From Sorex araneus (lineage: Eukaryota > Chordata > Mammalia > Eulipotyphla > Soricidae): 64,000 nt of DNA. Shown here in pieces: positions 1 to 10,745 of this stretch (within the stretch, counting starts at the first letter, position 1; each line of letters opens with the position of its first letter). The notes beneath the pieces are model-generated. The model ran no database searches. It was not told where the DNA came from and saw only the letters and a list, made by a program, of their open reading frames with translations. The position numbers and the translations under genes are program-made. The stretch lies in contig NC_073313.1 of NCBI RefSeq assembly GCF_027595985.1, positions 104,923,052 through 104,987,051 of the forward strand, in the 5' to 3' direction.

Positions 1-289
1 ATATCCCCCTTCTCCTTTGTCTTTGTATTATTTCTGCTCAATGTTCCCCCTGGGATTAAACTGGCACAAGTCCGGCGCATCTGCACAACAGCAGCAGCTG
101 CAGCTACTATCTACCACTGTCCTTCTGATATTCCCTTGCCAGGAAAACTTCTTGAAAGAAATGGAAAGTAAAGTAAAACTGGTTGAAAAATTATTGTCCC
201 CACTACTTCATTTCAGAATCAGCTCTGCTATATACGATGCTGCTGCTCCTTGGATACCATTTTAAATAGGAGGACTCTCAACATACACA
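1..289. other. No recognised feature
   Basis: Unique-looking sequence at the window edge. No repeat, exon or RNA gene could be recognised. A short CAG-type run near 90-110 is the only low-complexity piece. Confidence 0.4.
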
Positions 290-765
290 ACAGAGTAGCC
301 ACAGGAACCTGGGTTCAAACTCTCGTCACTTAGTTGTGCAACTTTGGTTAATTTATTTCACTTTTCAGATCCTTGATTTCCTCATTTATAAAACTCATAT
401 GATAATGCATTATTGGCCTGTTGTGAAGATTTTTTTACCGTGTGATGCCAAGTATCAATCCCAGGTTTCATGCATGCAAGACAGGAATTTTACCACAGTG
501 CTACACTCTCTGGCCTGAGATTTTCTTTTTTCGAGTATAGAAATTGACACAGATACAGTTCTTTGAAAATGTAAGCACTCTAAGCAAATTGAACTCCCTA
601 TTTGTCTTGATTATGCTACCTAATTTGAACATCTTTTCAATGCTGTGTTTTTTGTATAGTAATAGGTTACTTTTTTTTTTAAATGTGCTATGATTAAATT
701 AGGTGAGATAATGCTTTAATAACAGCATAGTTCCTGGATATGGTAAGTGTTCAGTACAAAACAAG
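290..765 (+). repeat. MIR element, split by a SINE
   Basis: Positions 290-427 and 692-765 read as an old MIR in sense orientation: a GGGTTCAAACTCT-like stretch, then the CTTAGTTGTGCAACTTTGG core region, a CTCATTTATAAAACT segment and, after the gap, GGTGAGATAATGC. The middle is interrupted by a degraded antisense SINE. MIRs are inactive tRNA-derived SINEs shared by mammals and mark this as ancestral sequence. Confidence 0.6.
430..517 (-). mobile_element. Degraded shrew tRNA-SINE (antisense)
   Basis: A T-run is followed by remnants of the SINE body and the complement of the tRNA-like head, ending TCTCTGGCCT. The surrounding GAGATTTT-like sequence on both sides is a possible short TSD. Only about half of the usual length of roughly 170 bp survives. 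Confidence 0.5.
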
Positions 766-870
766 TAGTAGCTGCTTTACTTTTTAACATTTTAGTATAT
801 TAAATTTTGAACACACACGAACACAACCAATTTCAACAATTCAACAGTTTCAACAACAGCACATTATTCT

Positions 871-1115
871 TTTGACTGTTGTGGGGAGTATCCAAGAACT
901 GTTCAGGGGACCCCAGGGACACTTCCAATGATGCTTGGTCAACTGGGCCAACTTACATTTCAATGCAAGAGCCAGAGGATGCTCTGCTACTCAGGCCCTG
1001 CAGTGCCACCCCCATGGTGCTTGGGGAACTGCTTCCAGTGATATTTGGCAGAGTGGAGGGTGGGAAGATAATGCTAGGGATCAAACCAATTCAGATTTAT
1101 ATAAACCCTGTGCTA
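871..1115 (-). mobile_element. Possible very old SINE (antisense)
   Basis: Scattered matches to the antisense SINE body (TTCAGGGGACC, GGGATCAAACC) are separated by unrelated sequence. It could be two overlapping degraded copies. The call is weak. Confidence 0.3.
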
Positions 1116-1387
1116 TATCTGAGACTCTTAATTTATGTTTTGTTTCATCTGTACACCAACTCATACCTCCTTTTTCTGAATAATTTTAAGCAATTCCTGG
1201 ACACTCATATAATTTCGTCAGAAAACACTTTAGTGTTAATTAGAAGTGTGCTATTTTGTTCTCATTCTCTTTCTCCCCCTACCATTATCATTTTGCCTTC
1301 TTTTCTTTTTATTGAGGTAGCATAGTACTGAAGTTGTTATTCATTATGCCATTATTTTCACTTGCAAATCTAATATGAAGACCAAGA

Positions 1388-1430
1388 ACATAGCTCCGTG
1401 TTAGAGCATATCTTGCATATGTGAGTCCTC
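1388..1430 (+). repeat. tRNA-Ala-like (ID-type) SINE fragment
   Basis: The stretch ATAGCTCCGTGTTAGAGCAT followed by CTTGCATATGTGAG resembles a tRNA-Ala head of the ID-element type rather than the main shrew SINE. Similar pieces occur near 36,375 and 55,410. Confidence 0.35.
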
Positions 1431-1800
1431 CCCATTCCTTCCTCCTCCAGCCCCTCACCAATCATCATGAAATCTTTACTACAATCAAATATCCAATCAT
1501 CATTAAACTACTCCCAAATGTCTCCAGTTTAGGAGTTGAGTTCTTTAAATCAGAATAAGTGTACTTCTTTTATTACATCATTACCATTATGATCATCATT
1601 ATCATATTTTCTGTCATATAAATCACCAGTCTGAACCTCCAGTGATAGGGAGCTTACCATCACCCACAGAGACTCATTTCTTCTTTGCTTAGCAATACTG
1701 TGAGGTTTCTATTCCATGTAAGGAAGCAATTCTCTCCCCTATATCTGCTATCCATTAGGTTTTGCATAGAACAAATCTGCTTCTTTTGCTTCATGAGAAC

Positions 1801-2355
1801 TGGTATTAGTTTCCTGTGGCTGCCATAACAAAGTACCATTCACATGATAATGGTAGTTGGAAACAATCACTCTGAATAAGAACTGCTGAAAGTAGGTAAA
1901 GATACAAACTTGATAACCTCTCAGTACATGTATTGCAAACCATAATGCCCAAAAGGAGGGAAAGAAGAAAAGTGCCTGTCAAAGAGGCAGGCTGGTGTGT
2001 GTGTATGTGGGGAGGGGATAACAGCAGGAAGGAAACTGGGGACATTGGTGGTGGTAAATCTACACTGGTGGAATGATGGGTGTTGGAATGTTGTATGGCT
2101 GAAACCCAACCAAGAACAGCTTTGTAACTCTGATGCTTTGTAACATGGCGATTCAATGAAAAGCAAAACAAGACACAGTACCATAAAAAGGGTGGTTTAA
2201 AACAACAGAAATATATTGTTTCATAGTTGTCAATGCCAGAAGTCTGAAGTCAAGTTGTTGACAAATCTATTTTTCCTTTGAAAGCTCTAAGGCGGGATCT
2301 TTCCTTGATTCTTCTGGGGACTTCAGTGTTCCTTGACTTTTGGCAGCATAATTCT
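1801..2355 (+). repeat. Ancient interspersed repeat, interrupted
   Basis: The flanks 1801-1843 and about 2184-2355 join into a pattern familiar from other placental genomes (GGCTGCCATAACAAAGTACCA, then GTTTAAAACAACAGAAAT and a CAGAAGTCTGAAGTCAAG stretch). I recognise it as a common old mammalian repeat but cannot name the family safely. It is split by an L1 3' end. Confidence 0.45.
1844..2174 (+). mobile_element. L1 3' UTR (5'-truncated, sense)
   Basis: The segment has the typical shrew L1 3' UTR order: purine-rich stretch, CACTGGTGGAATGATGGGTG, CTTTGTAACT and GATTCAATGAAAAG before an A-rich tail. It is flanked by AGTACCAT on both sides (about 1836-1843 and 2176-2184), a probable TSD that splits an older repeat. 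Confidence 0.65.
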
Positions 2356-2371
2356 ATATACCCCTAATTCT

Positions 2372-3065
2372 TTTTTTTTTTTATTAAATTTATTTATTTT
2401 TAATTAGAGAATCACCGTGAGGGTACAGTTACAGATTTATACACTTTTGTGCTTATACTTCCCTCATACAAAGTTTGGAACCCATCCCTTCACCAGTGCC
2501 CATTCTCCACCACCCGTAAACCCAGTGTCCCTCCCACCCTCCCCAATCCCATCTCCCCCCCACCCCACCCTGCCACTGTGGCAAGGCATTCCCTTCTGTT
2601 TTCTCTCTCTAATTAGCTGTTGTGGTTTGCAATAAAGGTGTTGAGTGGCCGCTGTGTTCAGTCTCTAGCCCTCATTCAGCCCGCAACTCCCTTCCCCCAC
2701 ATGGCCTTCGACTACAATGTAGTTGGTGATCGCTTCTCTGAGTTGACCTTTCCCCGGAACGTGAGGCCAGCCTCGAAGCCATGGAGTCAACCTCCTGGTA
2801 CTTATTTCTACAGTTCTTGAGTGTTAGTCTCCCACTCTGTTATTCTATATACCATAGATGAGTGCAATCTTTCTATGTCTGTCTCTCTCTTTCTGACTCA
2901 TTTCACTCAGCATGAAACTTTTCATGCCCATCCACTTGACTACAAAATTCTTGACCTCCTTTTTTCTAACAGCTGCATAGTATTCCATTGTATAGATGTA
3001 CCAAAGTTTCCTCAACCAGTCATCCGTTCTGGGGCATTCGGGTTTTTTCCAGATTCTGGCTATTT
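2372..3065 (-). mobile_element. L1 3' end (antisense, 5'-truncated)
   Basis: The poly(T) at 2371 is the complement of an L1 poly(A) tail, followed by the complement of the 3' UTR and the last part of ORF2 (reverse-strand reading ends near the conserved RKIALI-type C terminus). A 14-bp TSD, ATACCCCTAATTCT, is present at 2358-2371 and 3066-3079. The copy is little diverged from those at 21.0 and 30.9 kb, so it is fairly young. Confidence 0.85.
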
Positions 3066-3081
3066 ATACCCCTAATTCTAA

Positions 3082-3416
3082 TATCTCTTCTTCCCCCTTC
3101 CTCCTATACTTTTTCTTCCTCATTCTAATTCTTCTTTTTCTCCTTATCATCTTACTCCCTCCCTGTCTTTTTTCATCTTCTTGTTCCTATTCTCCTCTTT
3201 CTCTTTTTTTATTATTGTTCTCAATCTGTGTCTCATTCTTGTTTTCCTCCTCCTCCTTCTTGTGGTTCTTGTTTTTTGTTGTTGTTCCTATTTCCTCCTC
3301 CTCCTTATCCTTATCCTCTTCTTCCTCTCCTCCTCTTTCTCTTCTGTTTTCTTCCTCCTCCTTATCCTGGTTTTTGTGCTTCTTCTTTTCTATTCTCTTG
3401 TCTTTCCTCTTCTAGT
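3082..3416. repeat. Polypyrimidine (TTC/TCC) low-complexity tract
   Basis: About 330 bp of almost uninterrupted pyrimidine on the plus strand made of imperfect CTTCCTCCTCC units. The long Ser/Leu/Phe-rich frames here are translations of the repeat, not genes. Confidence 0.8.
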
Positions 3417-3721
3417 ACATTAGTCTAAATTAAGGGTCTAACCCAGGCCAGTATAACCTCCTCTGAACTACTTTTATCTTCAAAAACTATTCTCAAAGAT
3501 TACATACCTAGATTCCAGGGTCTAGGACTTTGAACATACTCCTTCCTTCTCCCACATGCTGTATTTCTATTATTGCAACCCAAGTCTGAATTTGTTCAAT
3601 TTCTCTATTTCCTTTCATCTTGAACCATGTTAGGTGTGTCCCTTGAAGACTCTTTAAAAAGCTCATCCTTTCTACACTGTAACAATTATGTTTTGAAAAA
3701 TAGTAAACAATTAAAGGTATT
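3417..3721. other. No recognised feature
   Basis: Unique-looking sequence between the pyrimidine tract and a SINE. No family could be assigned. Confidence 0.35.
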
Positions 3722-3898
3722 ATGGACTGGAGTGATAGTATCATGTGTAGGACACTTGCCATGTACACAGCGACCCAGGGTCAATCTCCAGTACCAAATA
3801 TAAGTCTTCTGAACCCTGTCAGGATTAATCATCAAGCACAGACCCTGTAATAAACCCTGAGCACTTCCAGGTGTGGTACCCAAAAAACAAAAAAAAAA
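3722..3898 (+). mobile_element. Shrew tRNA-SINE (old copy)
   Basis: Head GGACTGGAGTGATAGTATCA, body with AACCCTGTCAGGA and tail GTGGTACCCAAAAAACAAAA. The tRNA-like B box is degraded (GGGTCAATCTCC), so the copy is old. Confidence 0.8.
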
Positions 3899-4061
3899 TT
3901 TTTAAATTAAAGGTGCTATAAGTCAACTCAATGAGCAAATCATGTGTTATAGTCACAAAACAGCTGATTCATTGAATATTAATTGAATTTTAATAATTCA
4001 TCAAGGATTAGTTGAATTTATACTATGTTATAGGAATTATACAAGCTTTGATGGATACAAC

Positions 4062-4200
4062 TTGTTTTTGGTTTGTCTCTGTGCTCTGGAATCACTACTG
4101 GCAATTCTCAGGGGACCATATGGGGTGCCAAAGGTCAAATCTGGGCTTGCCACATGCAATGCAGTGCCTTATGCACTATTGCTATCTCTCTGACCCGATA
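4062..4200 (-). mobile_element. Shrew tRNA-SINE (old copy)
   Basis: Complement of the SINE: GGGGACCATATGGGGTGCC, CAAATCTGGGCTTGCCACA and ending ATCTCTCTGACCC. It is truncated at its 3' end. Confidence 0.75.
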
Positions 4201-4204
4201 AAAT

Positions 4205-4740
4205 TTTGATTAAAGCATAGGCCCTGCCCTTTGTGAGCACAGAGTCTAGTGAGAGATACAGACAGGTGAACAAATAAGAAAAAAAATATCATGGGATAAA
4301 TGCTGTGTGATTAACAAGTTAAAAATGCTCTGAAAATAGAGAAGGGATATTTAACCTTGTCCAAGACAGCACATATTTGGGAATGCCTTACTTGAAGAGA
4401 TGACACCTGCCCTGAGTCTGAGATTTAACAAGTCTACCGATCATCAGGTAGGATAATCCTTACCTGTTCCTCTATTCAGAGGGCAAATAGAGCATTATGA
4501 TTGGAGTTTGCATGATTTGAGATTAACATATCTGCATGTTTAGGGCTCCCAATACCCTAATGGCTCTTATCAGATTCAAAAACAACAACAAAACAAAACA
4601 AAACAAAACCCAAGAAGTCTACCAGGCAAAGATGTGAATGGTAGTGGCAACACACGCCAAAGAAAAGGTTGCAGCATGAGCAAAGACTCAGTTTTTGGAG
4701 AACAGTGATATTGCAAGCAATTTGGAATTACTGAAACATG
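4205..4740 (-). repeat. L2 LINE 3'-end relic
   Basis: The plus strand reads as the complement of the L2 3' end: GGCCCTGCCCTTTGTGAGCA, GAGAGATACAGACAGGTGAA, then a segment matching the ATTTGAGCAGAGACCT-type region and a CAGGCAAAGATGTGAA stretch. L2 is extinct in placentals and this copy is ancestral. An (AAAAC)n run lies at 4588-4606. Confidence 0.6.
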
Positions 4741-4750
4741 AACTGTGAGT

Positions 4751-4990
4751 TGGGCTGAAGCGATAGCGTGGCGGGTAGGGTGTTAGCCTTGCACTTGGCT
4801 GACCTGGGTTCGATTCCTCCACCCCTCTCGAAGAGCACATATACCGAGAGTATGTCACCCGCACGGCAGAGACTGGCAAGTTACCCGTGGCGTATTCAAT
4901 ATGTCAAAAACGGTAACAACATGTGTCACAATGGAGACGTTACTGGTGCCCACTCGAGCAAATCGATGGGCAATGGGATGACAGTGACAG
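4751..4990 (+). mobile_element. tRNA-headed SINE with RTE-derived body
   Basis: The first 65 bp are the tRNA-like head (GATAGCGTGGCGGGTAG, GGTTCGATTCC). The remainder matches the 5' UTR segment (ACCGAGAGTAT, TACCCGTGGCGTATTC) and then the 3' coding end (CACTCGAGCAAATCGATG) of the RTE LINE at 43.5-47.5 kb, ending in GTGACAGTG-type short repeats instead of poly(A). TSD TGAAC(T/C)GTGAGT at 4739-4750 and 4991-5002. Confidence 0.85.
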
Positions 4991-5344
4991 TGAACCGTGA
5001 GTGAGACAATAGTTGGAGATAAAGGTGCAAATGTGCAGAGATTTGTATGACTCTGGTATAGCTTGCATTCCATCATGAAGACAAAATATTGTTGTATGAT
5101 CATATTTGCACTTTTAAAAAGCAAATTTTGGGACTCAAGAGAAAGTACAGAAGTAAATTGCTTGCACGCATCCAAACCTGGTTTGATCCTTGACACTGCA
5201 TAGGGACCTTACTCCCTGCATAGGGAGTAAGATTTGAGCACAAGTGGTGTGACCCTCAAATCAAAAATAGATAGTTAACTATGTAAATAAATTAAATAAA
5301 AATCAAATTCTAGGGTCAGTGTGGAGTGTTTGAGTCAAAATGAG

Positions 5345-5515
5345 AGGTAGATTATAGTACAGTCAGTAAGGTGTTTGTGTTGTATGTGGCTGGCTAACAA
5401 CCACATAAAACAGTTTTATCGCTAGTGCCACATATGGCCCTAAGACCTGCCAGGAGTGATGTCTGAGTGCTGGGCCACGAATGAGTTCTATAAACCCAGT
5501 TATGGGTCAGAAAAT
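5345..5515 (+). mobile_element. Shrew tRNA-SINE (old copy)
   Basis: Recognisable from GATTATAGTACAGTCAGTAAG in the head, CACATATGGCCCTAAG and CAGGAGTGATGTCTGAGTGC in the body and a degraded A-rich tail. Confidence 0.6.
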
Positions 5516-6250
5516 AACAAACAAGAATCAAGGAGACCAGCTAAAAGTTAATGATAGCTAGTAGTTGTGTGATGTGTTGAGAATGTTGGAAAAGTAAAAT
5601 TGTCAAGATTGTGTGTTTTACTGGAAGGGAGGCATGTAAAAGTTTAGGCAGGCAAAAATGACTCAGGTTTCTAGCTTGGGGGTTAATGGGTGGTACTATC
5701 AGGTGATTTATTTTGTTTTGGGACTACACCAGCAGTGCTCAGGGATTACTCCTGTTATTGCGCTGAGGAATCACTCCTGGTAGTGCTCAGGGACCCATAT
5801 GGGATGCTAGGGATTGAAACTGGGTCAGCTGTGTGCAAGGCAAGCATCTTACTTGCTGTATCATCTTTGTGGCCCTGATACTATTAGTTGAAAATTGGGA
5901 ATATAAGAAAAGAAATAAGGTGTGGGGAGAAAATAGTAAAGTTGTGGGATATTTAAAGCTTGGAGCAAAGTTTTGGCCTGACGACTTATATGTGTGTACC
6001 ATCAGAAACAGGAAAATGAAAAAATATATTACATGGAGTTGTCTAAAAGAATTTGGAAATACCGAGGACCAGGAACAATATCCTGGTCAAGACTCAAACA
6101 TTGATAAAGGAAGATTATATGAAATATGTCATGAAAACCAAAAAAGAAACAAAAGACAAGCAATGTCAAATGGTACTGAAAGATTTAGTAAAATAAGTGT
6201 TATAGGGAAAACCTGGTGTAATGCTTTGTTAAAATCAAAAGAAGTGTAAA
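5516..6250 (-). repeat. L2 LINE relic (continued), interrupted by a SINE
   Basis: Sequence on both sides of the SINE at 5705-5876 resembles the complement of L2 upstream of its 3' end (GGAGACCAGCTAAAAG, TGACTCAGGTTTCTAG, CAATGTCAAATGGT). The 138-residue open frame at 5833-6249 runs from the SINE into this relic and carries no recognisable domain, so I do not call it a gene. Confidence 0.45.
5705..5876 (-). mobile_element. Shrew tRNA-SINE
   Basis: Antisense copy: GTGCTCAGGGATTACTCC, CCATATGGGATGCTAGGG and the complement of the tRNA-like head ending TTTGTGGCCC. Confidence 0.85.
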
Positions 6251-6317
6251 ATTCTATTCCTCTTTCCTTATTCTCCCTATTGATTCGTCTCATCAAAGTA
6301 GAAAAAGAGACTAATTT

Positions 6318-7399
6318 TTTTAAATTTTATTGAATCACCGTGAGATAGTTACAAGCTTTCATGTTTGGGTTACAATCTCACAATGATCAAACACCCATCC
6401 CTCCACCAGTGTACATTCCCCACCACCAATATCCCGGGTATAACCCCCTTTTCCCAGCCTCCCCCTGCCTCTATGGCAGACAATATTCCCCATGCTCTCT
6501 CTCTACTTTTGGGAGTTATCGCTTGCAACACAGACACTAAGAGGTCATCATGTTTGGTCCATTATCTACTTTCGGCATGCATCTCCCATCCCAACTGGTT
6601 CCTCCAGCCATGATTTTCTTAGTGATCCCTCCTCTATTCCATCTGTCTTCTCCCCTCCGCTCATGAAGCAGTCTTCCAGCTATGGTCAATACCCCTGCCC
6701 ATGTATCTACTATCCTTGGGTGTCAGCCTCATGTGATGCTATTCTATACTCCACAAATGAGTGCACTCCTTCTATGTCTGTCCCTTTCTTTCTGACTCTT
6801 TTCACTTAGCAGGATACTCTCGATGTCTATCCATTTATAAGCAAATTTCATGCATTTATCTCTCCTAACAGCTGCATAGTATTCCATTGTATAGATGTAC
6901 CAAAGTTTCTTTAACCAGAAATCTGTTTTTTTGTTTGTTTGTTTGTTTTTGCTTTTTGGGTCACACCCAGCGATGCTCAGGGGTTACTCCTGGCTTTGCA
7001 CTCAGGAATTGCTCCTGGCAGTGCTTGGGGGACCATATGGGATGCCGGGGATTGAACCCAGGTCGGCCGTGTGCAAGGCAAACGTCCTACCTGCTGTGCT
7101 ATCGCTCCGGCCCCCAGAAATCTGTTTTAGGGCACTCAGGTTGTTTCCATTTTTTGGCTATTGTGAACAGTGCTGCAATGAATATATAAGTACAGATGTA
7201 ATTTCGCCTGTGTTTTTTTGCATCCTTGAGATATATTCCCAGAAGTGGTATTGTGGAGTCATATAGAAGCTCAATTTCTACTTTTTGAAGGACTGTACAT
7301 ATTGTTTTCCAGAAAGGCTGGACCAGTTGGCATTCACACCAACAATGAAGGAGCATCCATTTTTCCCCACATCCACCCCAGCACTGGTTGCTTTTGTTC
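6318..7399 (-). mobile_element. L1 3' end (antisense), with a nested SINE
   Basis: Poly(T), the complement of the 3' UTR (TTGAATCACCGTGAGATAG) and then the C-terminal part of ORF2 read on the minus strand, up to ACATCCACCCCAGCACTGG. The TSD is AAAAAGAG(A/G)CTAATTT at 6302-6317 and 7400-7415. The 3' UTR differs from the 2.4-kb copy, so at least two L1 subfamilies are present. Confidence 0.85.
6930..7113 (-). mobile_element. Shrew tRNA-SINE nested in L1
   Basis: Nearly consensus copy inserted in the L1 above. TSD CCAGAAATCTGTTTT at 6915-6929 and 7114-7128 is perfect, and (TTTG)n marks the tail. Confidence 0.93.
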
Positions 7400-7551
7400 A
7401 AAAAGAGGCTAATTTAAACTTATTTTTAGTTAAAACTCTCTCTTCAAAAACATGAATATTCTAGAATTTAGCTACTAAATTAGTTTCTAAGCAGATAACT
7501 ATGGAAAACTATTGAACACTTATTTTACACTTGAAAGTTTGAAACTCTATT

Positions 7552-7727
7552 CTTTTTTTTTGCCTTTTTTTGGTCACACCCAGCGATGCTCAGGGGTTAC
7601 TCTTGACTCTGCACTCAGGAATTACTCCTGGAAGTGCTCGGGGGACCATATGTGATGCTGGGAATCAAACCCGGGTTGGCCAAGTGCAAGGCAAATGCCT
7701 TACCCGCTGTGCTATTACTCGAGCCCC
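7552..7727 (-). mobile_element. Shrew tRNA-SINE
   Basis: Antisense copy beginning with a T-run and GGTCACACCCAGCGATGC and ending GCTATTACTCGAGCCCC. Good match to the 6.9-kb copy. Confidence 0.92.
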
Positions 7728-7968
7728 TGAGACTATTCCTGTTGCAGTTGGAAACACGATAAATATCTCTCTATTTTTTTAGAAAATAGGCAGACTGATC
7801 CGAGACCTAAGCTTTAAATAAGCCTTCTGTGATCTGCTGCCAATGGCAAAGGCTATAAAACCAAAACTAAACAAATGGGACTACATCAAACTAAAAAGTT
7901 TCTGCATGTCAAAATAAACATGGGCTAAAAACTAAGGCAGCTGGGTAGGAATAAGAATTTGCACTCAG

Positions 7969-8143
7969 TTGGGGGCCGGAGCGATAGCACAGCGGGTAGG
8001 GCTTTTGCCTTGCACGCGGCCGACCCGGGTACGATCCCCGGCATCCCATATGGTCCCCGAAGCCCTGCCAGGAGTAATTCCTGAGTGCAAAGCCAGGAGT
8101 AACCCCTGAGCATCACTGGGTGTGACCCAAAAAGCAAAAAAAA
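7969..8143 (+). mobile_element. Shrew tRNA-SINE (young)
   Basis: Near-consensus copy: GGGGGCCGGAGCGATAGCAC, CGACCCGGGTACGATCCC and tail GTGACCCAAAAAGC. The 16-bp TSD AAGAATTTGCACTCAG (7953-7968 and 8144-8159) is perfect, which indicates recent insertion. Confidence 0.95.
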
Positions 8144-8412
8144 AAGAATTTGCACTCAGCACATTAGGTAAAGGGTTGATACCCAGGATATATAACATAC
8201 TCAAAAAGACCAACCAAAAAAGTTTTAAAAACATATCAAAAAGTGAGGAGAGGATAGGAGTCTCGACTTCTCTGAGAAAAACCAATGGATGACTAATGGG
8301 CTCATGAAGCAATGATCATCATCACTTATTATTAGAGAAATTCAAATCAAGATAACAATGAGATATCATCTTACATCAGTGAGAATGCCACTTATCAAAA
8401 ATATTGGGAACA

Positions 8413-8573
8413 GGGGGCCGGAGCAATAGTATGGTGGGTAGTGTTTGCCTTGCACTCGCCCTAGCATCTCATTTGTTCCCCAAGCACTGCCAGGAGTAAT
8501 TCCTGAGTACAGAGCTAGGAGTAACCCCTAAATATCATCAGGTTTGACCCCAAAACAAGCAAACAAACGGTAC
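8413..8573 (+). mobile_element. Shrew tRNA-SINE
   Basis: Sense copy with head GGGGGCCGGAGCAATAGTAT, an internal deletion around the B box and tail TTTGACCCCAAAACAAGC. Confidence 0.85.
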
Positions 8574-8924
8574 TAAATAATGGAAACGTTCTCTGTTGAT
8601 TGGGATGTGGTGACAAAAGAACTCTCATACACTGCTGGTGGAAATGTTATCTGGTCCAATCTCTATGGATGTTCTCCATATGACTCAGAAATTTCACATT
8701 GGGTATCTATTCCCAGGACTGTGGAGGGAAGCTGACATTGGTGGTGGGATTTGTCCTTTAATATTGTATATCTAAACCTCAACTGTCAACTATGAATTGC
8801 TTTGAAAATCAAAGTGCTTTAATTTAAAATGTTTTAAAAAAATCAAAGGAAAACAAGTAATAACTAGTTTTAGTTGTCAAGAGCAGTAAAGATGAAATTA
8901 CAAAGATCGTATAATGCTCTAAAT

Positions 8925-9145
8925 CACTGTGATAGTATACGGGTTAAGGCACTTGCCTTGTATACAGTTGACCTCCAATTTGATACCTGACACCACATAG
9001 TGCCCCAGGTATGGATGAGTGCAGCCCGGGAGGCCCCTGAGTACTTCAGGACTCAAGTAGTACCACATCCTTGAACCCTTGTATTGAACAACTGTGAGGG
9101 CCGCCCAAGCCTCCTGTGCACCACTTGGAAATCTCCCTTGCAAAA
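8925..9145 (+). mobile_element. Shrew tRNA-SINE (old copy)
   Basis: Degraded sense copy: CACTGTGATAGTATACGG, GGCACTTGCCTTGTATAC, a diverged body and an A-rich tail near 9140. Confidence 0.6.
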
Positions 9146-9299
9146 AAATGCATTGAAATAAATCAGTGTGTCCAAAAGTCTGTTTCCTCCTAGTTGCCTT
9201 TTTATTATTTAGTTCTTACTAGTAGAGTTGATATTTTACAGGTAATATAAGTGCTATAAAACACCAATATTTTCAGTAACATTTCAAATGAAAGTCTAA
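9146..9299. other. No recognised feature
   Basis: Short AT-rich spacer between repeats. Confidence 0.3.
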
Positions 9300-9992
9300 T
9301 TCCATTTAAAAAATTCATTCATAAGGATGTATGCACACCGTTATTCACTGCCGCGCTCAGTACAATAGCTAAGATTTGGAATCAACCTACATGTGCAATG
9401 ACAGAGAAGTGGGTCATAAAGATGTAGTGATAAACAATGAAATACTACACAGCTATAAGGAATGATGAAATCATGCAATTCTCCGAACATGGATGGAACT
9501 GGAAGACATTATATAAAATGCAGTAAGCCAGAAAAAAGAAAGTTAAACACATGATAGTATCACTTATATGTGGTGTTGAGTATACTTGGATGAGGGAATG
9601 CAGAGTTTTAAGGGTGGATGCCCATGTCACCCATGGCCACAGAGTATAGGGAATTGAAGGAAAGAAATGGAGTGGAGTGGAGGAAAAAAGATAGATGAGA
9701 AACAATGGGGTAGAGATAAGAGGATTTGGGTTCATCAGTGGTGGTAAAGAACAATAGAGCCAGATATACAGACGACAGAGTCAACAACAGTGAAAAATGA
9801 AACCCAAACTTTAACACCTGAACTTAAAAGGTTGCCTTTCAAGAATGCATACTGTTGAAAGTCGGCATGGTAGGAAACCTGTGAACATTAGTGGAGGAAA
9901 GTTAAAATTGGTGGTAGGTTGGTACTGGAATATTGTATGTTTAAACTTCAACTATGAATAACTTTGTAAATCATGGTGCTTTAGTGATTTTT
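9300..9992 (+). repeat. Old L1 3' end
   Basis: Sense sequence with the L1 C-terminal region (ACACAGCTATAAGGAATGAT near 9447, ATGGATGGAACTGGAAGA near 9490) and a decayed 3' UTR that ends with an AACTTTGTAAATCATGG-type block. It is more diverged than the L1s at 2.4 or 21 kb. Confidence 0.65.
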
Positions 9993-10035
9993 TTAAAATC
10001 TCTGAACTTGTGGAGCTTATAGTTGAGATGTAGTG

Positions 10036-10038
10036 TCG

Positions 10039-10084
<46 letters not shown>

Positions 10085-10745
10085 AATCATCATCATCCTC
10101 CCGTTGGTCATCGATTTTCTCCAGCAGTTTTAGTAATGTCTCCATTCATCCTAGCCCTGAGATTTTAGAAGCCTCTTTTTCCTCGTACTTCCCAAGGGTG
10201 CTGAATGGGAGGCTCTTTCAGGGTCAGGGGAATGAGACCCATAGTTGTTACTGGTTTTGACATATGAGTACACCACGGGGAGCTTGCCAGGCTCTCCTTT
10301 GCAGGCAGAAAACTCTCGGTAGCTTGCCAGGTTCTCTGAAAGGAAGAACTAGGCTATAAGATGTTGCATGGCCACAAAGTGGCCACACGCTTCTGGGAGC
10401 TTGGTTTTATAGTCTCTGGATGTTGACCATTGATGGGATTACATGGCGCAGGGGACAGTTTTTGGGTGTGACTGCCTAGTTACTGGAAAATGAGGGATCT
10501 GGGCGGAAGAGGACCAGTCCCGATCCGAGCAGGCTTGGAGATTTCAAGCCCAGATACCGCACACCTGGCTTCATCAGCTGGTTCCTTCATGTGTGAGGCT
10601 CGTCCGAATGTGTGGAGAGGGGCCTTGAGCATGACTGTGGCTGGGTTCTGGAGGTCTTCGGCTACTGGGGCTCTGCTCCGGGCAGGGAGGGAAACTCAAC
10701 CCATCCTCTTCAAGGGTCCCTGGTGAAGACAGCCAGACACGGGGC
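10036..10745 (-). mobile_element. Non-autonomous RTE-derived element (tRNA-less)
   Basis: Read on the minus strand, about 400 bp of 5' sequence shared with elements at 15.8 and 54.2 kb leads into the RTE 5' segment (GGCAAGCTACCGAGAG, CCTCATTCCCCTGACCCTG) and the RTE 3' end (GAAAATCGATGACCAACGGG). It finishes in a (GAT)n array, seen here as CAT repeats at 10036-10098. There is no tRNA head and no open frame of the LINE, so it must depend on an RTE for movement. It is a Bov-A-like design. Confidence 0.8.

Larger units (their letters stand above)
7795..8840 (+). repeat. Old L1 ORF2 C-terminal fragment
   Basis: Sense reading gives KPKLNKWDYIKLKSFC at about 7860-7908, the same conserved ORF2 block as in the young L1s at 22.7 and 30.4 kb, followed by decayed downstream sequence (ATACACTGCTGGTGGAAATG near 8630). 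Two SINEs are inserted. Stops and indels are frequent, so it is a dead old copy. Confidence 0.7.

Noticed and set aside
2996-3423. Frames rich in Leu, Phe and Ser
   Set aside because: They translate the pyrimidine-rich tract after an L1 end.
4751-4830. Possible genuine tRNA genes at the many tRNA-like heads
   Set aside because: Every case continues into a SINE body, lacks a proper acceptor stem and Pol III terminator at the tRNA end, and is repeated dozens of times.
5833-6249. 138-residue frame ending in a Lys/Asn/Arg-rich stretch
   Set aside because: Begins inside an antisense SINE and continues into sequence resembling an L2 relic; no motif recognised.
10036-10098. (CAT)n array as an independent microsatellite or CRISPR-like repeat
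   Set aside because: It is the tail of an RTE-derived element; no spacer structure is present.
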